This document shows, one piece after another, positions 57,451 to 64,000 of a stretch of 64,000 bases of DNA (its first letter is position 1; each line of letters opens with the position of its first letter). The notes beneath the pieces are model-generated. The model had not been told where the DNA came from, did no database searches, and saw nothing but the letters and a program-made list of their open reading frames with translations. Source of the stretch: Rhizobium aethiopicum (lineage in GTDB: Bacteria > Pseudomonadota > Alphaproteobacteria > Rhizobiales > Rhizobiaceae); the NCBI RefSeq assembly GCF_900094625.1, contig NZ_FMAJ01000002.1, positions 186,001 to 250,000 of the forward strand, in the 5' to 3' direction. A program made the translations under genes and the position numbers.

Positions 57451-58536
57451 CTAGAGCTTGGGCGACAGCTTGATAAGTTGATCGTCCGATGGACCTTCAC
57501 CCCGCGGCGACCGGTTCGTCGTGATAGCGTAGAGGTCATCACCAAGTGGGAGGACGTCTCTGAACCGATCGCCGGATGCATAGATCGACTTGAGATCCCT
57601 CGCTCGCTCATCGAGAACGTAGATGCCCCGTCCGACCAGCGTGGCCACGAGAAGTTCATTTCCCCAGAATGCGATACCCGACGGCGCCCAGGTGTCGCTG
57701 CTGGAATGGAGATAGGCGGTCTCCATTCCCTCCAGCTGTTCGTCGCCATCGATCAGCGGCCACCCGAAGTTCAATCCGGGCCGGATGTGATTGATCTCGT
57801 CATGGGCTGATTGACCGTGTTCGGCGACGAACATCTTACCGTCACGGTCCCATGCCAGGCCTTGGGGATTTCGGTGGCCGAAGGAATAGACATAGGAGCC
57901 TGGAAAGGGATTGTCGGCAGGCACCTCGCCTTGTGGGGTGATGCGTAACACCTTTCCGGCGAGGCTCTCACGGTCCTGCGGAAGGTCGCCGTCCTCGATC
58001 CATCCGGTGGTAACGTAGAGGTTGCCGTCGGGTCCGATCGCCAGACGGCCCCCATTGTAGAGCCTGTGTCCGGGGATTTCCTCAAGGAGGGTGCGGGTCT
58101 CCCGCCACGAATTGCCGTCGAAGCTGGCTTCGATGACCTTGTTGAGCAATCCGCCGCCTGTCCGATAGGTGTGGTAGAAGTAAGCCACGCCGGAGGTCTC
58201 GAACTGCTTGGCCAGCGCCATGCCGAGAAGACCCCCACCGCCCTCGCGGCTTATGCCGCTCGAAGTCTGCAAGGGATATCTGCGCATCTGGCCGTCCTGG
58301 ACCACGACGACGTTGCCGGCGGCCTCGGTCACGAAGATCCTCTGGCCGCTCGCCTCAATATCCCAAGGGTAGTCGAGTTCGTCCACGACGGTTTCGACGG
58401 CCCAATCGCTGGTGGACATGCCAGCGACGGAGCGGGGGGGCGACGCGTCCTTCGCCCAGCCGAGGGACATGACGGTGCCGTTCAGTATGCACGCCAACGC
58501 AATTGCTGATGGCCGGGGTTTTGTCATTATGGTCAT
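57451..58536 (-). CDS. PQQ-dependent sugar dehydrogenase-type beta-propeller
   Basis: A 361-residue exported protein of the glucose/sorbosone dehydrogenase family. Signal sequence with SAIALACILNGTVMSLGWA. Conserved family blocks: LDYPWDIEASGQRIFVTEAAGNV, EGGGGLLGMALA, YNGGRLAIGPDGNLYVTTG, SFGHRNPQGLAWDRDGKMFVAEHGQSAHDEIN and NFGWPLI. The start is uncertain between ATG 58536 and 58527. Related to, but clearly diverged from, the gene at 18454. Together with the SDR and the hydrolase it could form a periplasmic oxidation module. Confidence 0.83.
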   Translation of the reverse strand: MTIMTKPRPSAIALACILNGTVMSLGWAKDASPPRSVAGMSTSDWAVETVVDELDYPWDIEASGQRIFVTEAAGNVVVVQDGQMRRYPLQTSSGISREGGGGLLGMALAKQFETSGVAYFYHTYRTGGGLLNKVIEASFDGNSWRETRTLLEEIPGHRLYNGGRLAIGPDGNLYVTTGWIEDGDLPQDRESLAGKVLRITPQGEVPADNPFPGSYVYSFGHRNPQGLAWDRDGKMFVAEHGQSAHDEINHIRPGLNFGWPLIDGDEQLEGMETAYLHSSSDTWAPSGIAFWGNELLVATLVGRGIYVLDERARDLKSIYASGDRFRDVLPLGDDLYAITTNRSPRGEGPSDDQLIKLSPKL

Positions 58537-58722
58537 CGATGTAAAGGATAGGTTGGTTAGCCAGCCATTTGCGCTTGCGCATCGCCGCATGGAGGTGGCA
58601 GGCGTTTGCAGCTGGCTTTTGGTTTTCCGTACGCTGGACGGAGGGTTGGTTCCTGATCTTCAGCAGACCAAAACCTCCGTCCCGTAGTGAGCAGCCATTC
58701 CGTGCGATGCGGGCATCACACA

Positions 58723-59811
58723 CTAGGCTGAGAGGTGCTGGTCGAAGAACGACTTGAGCTTATCCCAGGGGATGAGGTCGGCCTTGTCGTAAAGGTCCAC
58801 GTGACCAGCGCCCGGAACGATGAAAAGCTCTTTCGGCTCGGCCGCCTTCTCGATCGCCTGCTCGCTGAAGAAGCGCGAATGCGCATTTTCACCTGCAATC
58901 AGCAATACGGGCCGCGGCGAGATCATGTCGACATGGTCGAACGGCCGGAAATGCAGGTAGGACGGATCTCCGGAAACTGTCATCGCCGTTGTTGCGCGCG
59001 GATGGGCGCCGCGGGGTGTCCGGTAGTAGTCGAAGAATTCCCGCGTGATCGCATCTGTTTCAGGCGTCAGGATTTCGGGCAGAGCGCCGTATTGCTTCTG
59101 CGCGCCCGCGGCCTCGGCCCAGCGCTGTTCGCCAATTTTGGCGAGCATGTCGATGCGGGCTTCGGCCTTCATTTCTTCGCCCTTCCACGCCCATTTGGCG
59201 CCGCCCATGTCGTACATGCTCACCGTGGCGACCGCTTTCATGCGAGGATCGATTTGTGCGGCGGCGAGCGCAAAAGCGCCGCTCGCGCAGACGCCGATGA
59301 TTCCGATGCGGTTCCGATCGACGCGCGGGTCAAGTCCAAGGAAGTCGACGCCTGCGCTGAAGTCTTCGACAACGGCTTCCGGCGACGAGATGAAGTGAGG
59401 CTGGCCGCCGCTTTCGCCATTGTACGAGGCATCATGGGCAATGGTGATGAAGCCGCGCTCCGCCATCGTCTGGGCGTAGAGCCCGGAAGTCTGCTCTTTG
59501 ACGCCGCCATAGGGATGGCCGACGATGAGCGCTGGATGGCGCTGCGAAGCATCGATACTCTTCGGGACATACATGTCCGCCACGAGAGTGATGCCGAGGC
59601 GGTTCACGTAAGATACCTTCTTATGCTGAACGCGATCGCTCTGCGCGAAGGTCTTGTCCCACGTTCCGGCATATTGAGCGAAGGCGGGACCTGCCGCGAG
59701 CGACATCACGCCGGCAGCAGCCGCGCCTGCGCCGGTAAGCTTCAGAAGGTCACGCCGACCGATCCCGATCGTTTCCTGTCGGTCGGTTGGTCCGACGGGT
59801 CCATTGTCCAT
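58723..59811 (-). CDS. Tat-exported alpha/beta hydrolase (dienelactone hydrolase-like)
   Basis: A 362-residue hydrolase. The N terminus has a twin-arginine signal GRRDLLKLTGAGAAAAGVM and an AxA cleavage region (GPAFA), so export is folded, via Tat. The nucleophile elbow reads GVCASGAFAL: a cysteine precedes the serine, as in the YcjY/dienelactone-hydrolase-type group. The catalytic His is probably in GAGHVDLYD near the end. ATG 59811 is favoured (GGAG 7 nt upstream) over ATG 59817. The LysR gene faces away from it across 306 bp. Confidence 0.82.
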   Translation of the reverse strand: MDNGPVGPTDRQETIGIGRRDLLKLTGAGAAAAGVMSLAAGPAFAQYAGTWDKTFAQSDRVQHKKVSYVNRLGITLVADMYVPKSIDASQRHPALIVGHPYGGVKEQTSGLYAQTMAERGFITIAHDASYNGESGGQPHFISSPEAVVEDFSAGVDFLGLDPRVDRNRIGIIGVCASGAFALAAAQIDPRMKAVATVSMYDMGGAKWAWKGEEMKAEARIDMLAKIGEQRWAEAAGAQKQYGALPEILTPETDAITREFFDYYRTPRGAHPRATTAMTVSGDPSYLHFRPFDHVDMISPRPVLLIAGENAHSRFFSEQAIEKAAEPKELFIVPGAGHVDLYDKADLIPWDKLKSFFDQHLSA

Positions 59812-59898
59812 AGCCATTCTCCATTGCCGTCTGATTGGGTGCAGGAGGAATATAAGCGGTCTGGACCTGTGTGATTATCGGCGGCGATCTGCTAGCGC

Positions 59899-59966
59899 TT
59901 ATGTAGCCTACGCATATATCGCCCCGGTGGAAAAGCCATCATTCATGACTTCGAAACCGCTTCGAA
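59899..59966. promoter_or_regulatory. Candidate LysR operator region between hydrolase and lysR
   Basis: The 306-bp interval 59818-60123 contains no gene. Two dyads stand out: TATG-N9-CATA (about 59899-59915) and TTCGAA-N5-TTCGAA (59950-59966). Divergent placement of a LysR regulator and its target makes this the expected control region; the exact site is a guess. Confidence 0.35.
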
Positions 59967-60123
59967 CGTAGAGATTGGCTACTTCGTCTGCCTAGAGCCA
60001 TCCCTCTCGCGCATCTCAATCCGCATCAACAACGATGACTTATTCTTGAGGAGCAATAATCGGGGATGACGTTCCGCAATACAGGCCATAGTCTTGTGGG
60101 CACTGATATAAAGGAACAAGCGG

Positions 60124-61017
60124 ATGCTGCGCGCGAACGTAAATGACCTCTTGGCCTTCATTGTCGTAGCGCGGGAACGCAGCTTCACGAGAGCCGCCGC
60201 ACAGTTAGGCATGTCGCAATCGGGTCTCAGCCATACGATACGGGCGCTCGAATCTCGTCTTGGGCTTCGACTTCTGACGCGCACCACTCGCAGCGTATCG
60301 CCGACGGCCGAGGGGGAGCGACTGTTGAACGTGATCGCTCCCCGGTTCGAGGAGATCGAAGGCGAGCTTTTTTCAATCACCGAACTGGGAGAGAAGCCGG
60401 CGGGTACGATCCGCATCACCGCTGAGGACTACGCGATCGACACGGTTCTCTGGCCGAAACTCGAGAAGGTTCTGCGTCAATATCCCGAGATCAAAGTCGA
60501 GTTCATCGTTGACTATGGACTGACGGACATCGTCGCAGAACGCTTTGACGCAGGCGTTCGGCTGGGGGAGATTGTGTCACAAGGCATGATCTCGGTGTGT
60601 ATCAGCCCATATCAGCGCATGATTGTCATTGCCAGCCCAACGTATGTCGAAGAGCGGGGCATTCCGATAACGCCTCAAGAACTGACGTCGCATAAATGCA
60701 TCAACCTCCGGCTGCCAACACATGGCGGAACCTACGCCTGGGAGTTCGAGAAAGACGGGGAAGAATTGCGGGTCCGAGTGGAAGGTCAGGTCATCTGCAA
60801 CGGGATCCGGCAGATACTGAACGCTGCTGTTGATGGTTACGGTTTCGGGTTTGTGCCTGATGGCTTGGCGAAACCCGATATCGACGCCGGAAGACTGGTT
60901 CAGGTGCTCGCCGACTGGTGCCCGTCGTACCCAGGTTATCACCTCTATTATCCGAGCCGTCGACAACCGTCTGCGGCGTTCAAAGTAGTCCTCGATGCAC
61001 TCAGGCAGAAGTCGTAG
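60124..61017 (+). CDS. LysR-family transcriptional regulator
   Basis: A 297-residue regulator. Winged helix NVNDLLAFIVVARERSFTRAAAQLGMSQSGLSHTIRALESRLGLRLLTRTTRSVSPTAEG. Effector domain from TIRITAEDYAID onward ends in RRQPSAAFKVVLDALR, typical of the AaeR/DmlR-like branch. It diverges from the hydrolase-PQQ protein-SDR genes, which it probably regulates. Codon use looks less GC-biased than in the core genes around. Confidence 0.9.
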   Translation: MLRANVNDLLAFIVVARERSFTRAAAQLGMSQSGLSHTIRALESRLGLRLLTRTTRSVSPTAEGERLLNVIAPRFEEIEGELFSITELGEKPAGTIRITAEDYAIDTVLWPKLEKVLRQYPEIKVEFIVDYGLTDIVAERFDAGVRLGEIVSQGMISVCISPYQRMIVIASPTYVEERGIPITPQELTSHKCINLRLPTHGGTYAWEFEKDGEELRVRVEGQVICNGIRQILNAAVDGYGFGFVPDGLAKPDIDAGRLVQVLADWCPSYPGYHLYYPSRRQPSAAFKVVLDALRQKS

Positions 61018-61060
61018 CGCATCGTCTTCGTCACCAATCCCGGAGCGACGCCGGCGCCCG

Positions 61061-61075
61061 GCCGGCCGTCTTATC
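61061..61075. repeat. Direct repeat at the cassette boundary
   Basis: GCCGGCCGTCTTATC, identical to 56426-56440. Both copies sit immediately downstream of an ABM 3' end, so the homology continues into the ABM coding sequence. Confidence 0.7.
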
Positions 61076-61076
61076 G

Positions 61077-61397
61077 TCAGGCCGCGACAGGCTTGTAGCT
61101 GGCGATATCGGCTCGAATGCCAAGACGCGAGAACATTTCCTGCGGATCGAAATTTGCAGCCTTATGGGCGGCCGCCACGGTCGCCCGCGCGCGCTCGACG
61201 ACCTCGGTATTTTGCCATTCGGCAATGGTGATGAAATTGAATTCGCCGGTACCTGCGACTTGCTCCAGCACCTGGTGATCGATGAAACCCTCCTGTGCCT
61301 CCAGTAGCTTGTGGGTCATCATCACGTTGACAAGAAACTCCTCACGCGCCGCAGCCGGCACGATGAACTTGTCTACACGATAGAAAGCTCCGCTCAT
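61077..61397 (-). CDS. Antibiotic biosynthesis monooxygenase (ABM) domain protein
   Basis: A 106-residue ferredoxin-like protein. FYRVDKFIVPAAAREEFLVNVMMTHKLLEAQEGFIDHQVLEQV followed by FNFITIAEWQNTEVVERARATVAAAHKA is the ABM pattern; such dimers oxidise quinones or polycyclic aromatics without a prosthetic group. AGGAG precedes ATG 61397. A SoxR-type promoter lies immediately upstream. SoxR-controlled genes in Pseudomonas and Streptomyces also include ABM-type monooxygenases, which supports a role in dealing with redox-cycling compounds. Confidence 0.85.
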   Translation of the reverse strand: MSGAFYRVDKFIVPAAAREEFLVNVMMTHKLLEAQEGFIDHQVLEQVAGTGEFNFITIAEWQNTEVVERARATVAAAHKAANFDPQEMFSRLGIRADIASYKPVAA

Positions 61398-61428
61398 CTT
61401 CTTCTCCTGCGTCGGATCTGCAGGCACT

Positions 61429-61459
61429 TCTGTAATTCCTCAAGTGTGGTTGAGGTCAA
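61429..61459 (-). promoter_or_regulatory. SoxR-type promoter/operator of the ABM gene
   Basis: Read on the minus strand: -35 TTGACC, 19-bp spacer, -10 TACAGA. The spacer holds the dyad CCTCAA-N6-TTGAGG (61438-61455). E. coli soxS has CCTCAAGTTAACTTGAGG; here only four central bases differ. The 19-bp spacer is the hallmark of MerR/SoxR-activated promoters. The remaining part of 61398-61725 holds no gene I can support. Confidence 0.8.
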
Positions 61460-61725
61460 TAGTGAAAGGGGAGGGGCCGGTTGAATGTCCCTTAGCTTCC
61501 CTGTGTCGGGGATATTGTCGAAGCTTGATGCAACCGTGCGCCAGAAGTTGCTGGCTCGGCATCAAGGAACGACAGAGCAGTCATTGCGTGGCGCTACAAT
61601 GGCGGGTGCGTCCATATGAGCCATTTGGACAATTCGATCGCAACCAAGATCGCTGCTGAGCCGCGGCTGGAAGTTCTTTCTTGCCCTCTGTCTCCCTGAT
61701 ATCCTGGAAGTGAGGAGACCGCGCC

Positions 61726-63497
61726 ATGAGCGAGAACCGAAAGCTAGCTGCAATCCTGGCCGCAGACGTGGTCGGGTACAGCCGGCTTGCCGGCGCCGAC
61801 GAGGACCGCACGCTGGCGAGGTTGCGGGCACTGCGCAGCGATCTCATCGATCCGACGATCGCCGTGCACCATGGCAGGGTGGTGAAGCGCACCGGCGATG
61901 GGGGCTGGTCGAGTTCCGCAGCGTGGTGGACGCCGTGCGCTGCGCCATCGAGGTGCAAAACGGTATGGTAGAGCGCAATGATGGCGTGCCGCAGGACCGT
62001 CGCATCGAGTTCCGGATCGGCATCCATTTGGGCGACGTCGTCGAGGAAAGTGACGGCGATCTGATGGGCGACGGCGTCAACATCGCCTCGCGATTGGAGG
62101 GCGTCGCCGCGGCCGGCGCAATCTGCCTGTCAGAGGATGCCTATCGCCAGGTCAAAGCGAGGCTCGATCTATCGGTCAGCGATCTCGGCAACACGCAACT
62201 CAAGAACATCGCCGAACCGATCCGAGTCTATTCGCTGCAAGTCGGCATCGCCGGGACCAAGGCAGCCGCGACTTCCGAAACCGGGGCGACCCAAACGGTG
62301 ACCGCATCGTCGCCAAAGCTGTCGATCGCCGTCCTGCCCTTCGCCAACATGAGCGGTGACGCCGAACAGGACTACTTCGCCGACGGCATCTCGGAAGACA
62401 TCATCACGGCACTATCGAAGTTGTCGCAGCTCTTCGTCATCGCCCGCAATTCGTCGTTTACCTTCAAGGGCAAGAACGTCCAGGTGCAGGAGGTGGGCAC
62501 GAAGCTCGGGGTGCGGCATGTTCTTGAGGGCAGCGTACGCAAATCGGGGAACAGGGTACGCATCACCGCGCAGCTTATCGACGCGGCCACCGGCGGGCAT
62601 TTATGGGCGGAGCGGTTTGATCGCGACCTAACCGATATATTTGCGGTTCAGGACGATGTAACGCAGCAGATCGTCGATGCGCTGGCGGTCAACCTGACAG
62701 AGGGCGATCGAAAAAGGCTGGTGCCGGGGCAGACCGGGCGCCCCGAGGCGTATGACTGCTTCTTGCGCGGCCGGGAGCTGTGGCACCGACTGACGAAGCA
62801 AACGAACAACGATGCCCGCGACCTTTTGCAACGTGCCGTCGAACTGGATCCGAACTTCGCTTCGGCGCACGCCTTTCTCGCCCTTACCCACGGGCTCGAC
62901 TACCTGAACCGGTGGAGCGCGTCCCCGCAGCACTCGCTCCAGCAGGCCGAAGAGGCCGCGACGCTGGCGGTGGCGCGGGATAATAACGATCCCGTAGCGC
63001 ACTGGGCACTGAGTGTGGTCAGGCTTTACTCACGACAGCACGACAGAGCCATCAGCGAGGCCGAGCGCGCAATAGGCCTCAATCCGAACTTCGCCGAAGG
63101 GCAGGTCAGCCTCGGCGAGGCGCTTCTCTATTCGGGCAGATCCGAGGAGGCACTCGCCTGTTTCGATCGGGCGAGGATCTTGAACCCGTACTTTCCTGAT
63201 ATCGTTCTCCACTTTCAGGCCTTGGCTCTGTTTCAACTGGGAAGCTACCAAGAGGCCGTCGAACTGTTGCTGCAGCGCGTGAGCCGCAACCCCGTTACGG
63301 ATGTCTCGCGCGCACTTCTGGCCGCCTGTTACGGACACCTCGGCCGTTTCGAAAACGCTCGCGCGACGTGGCAAGAAGTGCTGCGGGTCAATCCCGACTA
63401 CTCCCTGGAATACCGCCGCAAAGTCTTGCCCTTCAAGAACCCCGCCGATTTCGAGCTTGTCGTGGAGGGGCTACGCAAGGCAGGTGTCGTACAATGA
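61726..63497 (+). pseudogene. Class III adenylate cyclase with TolB-like and TPR regions, one frameshift
   Basis: Residues from ATG 61726 read MSENRKLAAILAADVVGYSRLAGADEDRTLARLRAL...VVKRTGDG in frame 1. The continuation LVEFRSVVDAVRCAIEVQNGMVERN...IGIHLGDVVEESDGDLMGDGVNIASRLEGVA is in frame 3. The switch falls in a run of five G (61900-61904), which is one base short. Repaired, the product has about 590 residues: cyclase domain (about 10-180), a FlgO/TolB-N-like domain (SIAVLPFANMSGDAEQDYFADGISEDIITALSKL), then TPR repeats. As written, the frame-3 part lacks a sensible start and the frame-1 part stops after 81 residues. Rhizobia carry many paralogues. Confidence 0.8.
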
Positions 63498-63607
63498 CGA
63501 GTGATCAATGTCCGATCTTCAACCCGTTGCCGCCGCTTGCACGGAGGATGAGTGATAGCGAGTGGCTGCCGGTTTAACGCGCCCTTGCCAAATCGGCACT
63601 CTTGAAA

Positions 63608-64000
63608 TCAGCGTTCGGCGAGTGCCGGCTCGCCCTTTTTCTCGCGCACCATGTTGATGAAGCGGCGGAAGAGATAGTGGCTGTCCTGTGGGCCGGGCGA
63701 GGCTTCCGGATGATGCTGGACGGAGAAGACCTGTTTGCCGAGCACGCGCAGGCCGCAATTGGTGCCGTCGAAGAGCGAAATATGAGTCTCTTCAACGCCG
63801 TCGGGCAGCGACTTCGAGTCGACCGCGAAGCCGTGGTTCATCGAAACGATCTCGACCTTGCCCGTCGTATGATCCTTGACCGGGTGATTGGCGCCGTGAT
63901 GGCCCTGATGCATCTTTTCGGTCTTGGCGCCGAGTGCGAGACCGAGCATCTGGTGGCCGAGGCAGATGCCGAAGACCGGGATGTCGGTCTTAACAAGGGT
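63608..64000 (-). CDS. carA: Carbamoyl-phosphate synthase small subunit, C-terminal part
   Basis: The last 130 residues of CarA, running off the window. They contain the class I glutamine amidotransferase nucleophile motif [16 protein letters not shown] (the Cys), then [21 protein letters not shown], and [15 protein letters not shown] with the catalytic His-Glu. CarA supplies ammonia from glutamine to CarB, whose gene is 13 kb to the left on the same strand. Assignment is secure; the N terminus and start are outside. Confidence 0.95.
   Translation of the reverse strand, partial: TLVKTDIPVFGICLGHQMLGLALGAKTEKMHQGHHGANHPVKDHTTGKVEIVSMNHGFAVDSKSLPDGVEETHISLFDGTNCGLRVLGKQVFSVQHHPEASPGPQDSHYLFRRFINMVREKKGEPALAER

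Overview
The window is a gene-dense, GC-rich stretch of an alphaproteobacterial chromosome, most probably Rhizobium of the R. leguminosarum/R. etli group. The indicators are: the dctA-dctBD dicarboxylate transport locus with an lpcC-type LPS core mannosyltransferase downstream of dctA; the order trxB-lsrB-tandem AbcR-type sRNAs-arsR; BA14K, SH3/DUF1236, DUF2125 and PetP/PetR-like proteins; and palindromic intergenic repeats of the rhizobial RIME kind. Genes were read by eye from translations. No database search was run, so family names rest on recognised motifs.

Layout. 0-10 kb: tail of a DUF2125 gene, prs, a lipoprotein, then a tight leftward group lgt-midA-pgeF-M24 peptidase-like; rightward ubiK, ybjN-like, proC, csaA; then an MBL hydrolase. 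10-18 kb: an SH3 protein, a MarR/OmpR/histidine-kinase operon, an HxlR/SDR divergent pair, BA14K, a cold-shock gene, an EamA transporter and a doubly frameshifted DUF3052 gene. 18-25 kb: a PQQ-type sugar dehydrogenase, a Gram-negative class GN sortase with its VIT/vWA target protein, and a membrane glycosyltransferase. 25-34 kb: aspartate aminotransferase, a Phd/VapC toxin-antitoxin pair with an apparently leaderless promoter, a GT8 and an unrecognised neighbour, chaA, DUF2188, GrpB, an aminoglycoside-kinase-like gene, an Old Yellow Enzyme and an internally deleted MFS gene after arsR. 34-44 kb: tandem AbcR sRNAs, lsrB, trxB, lrp, dctD-dctB, dctA with a sigma-54 promoter, lpcC, greA.

44-64 kb: a probable SOS-regulated operon (radical SAM protein plus a DUF4130-UdgX fusion) sits between greA and carB. 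carB and carA are about 13 kb apart on the same strand. Between them lie an alcohol dehydrogenase, a zinc peptidase, a repeat element, an aldo/keto reductase remnant, two exporters (MFS, MATE), and a 4.6-kb cassette bounded by two copies of the 3' end of an ABM-monooxygenase gene. The cassette holds an SDR, a second PQQ-type dehydrogenase, a Tat-exported hydrolase, a LysR regulator and the intact ABM gene. The ABM gene has a near-perfect SoxR operator in a 19-bp-spaced promoter. A frameshifted adenylate cyclase/TPR gene follows, then the 3' end of carA.

The most interesting items are the LexA-box/radical SAM/UdgX operon, the SoxR-controlled ABM gene and its duplicated cassette boundary, the sortase-substrate pair, the tandem sRNAs, and the three genes broken or remodelled by small indels (DUF3052, cyclase, MFS).
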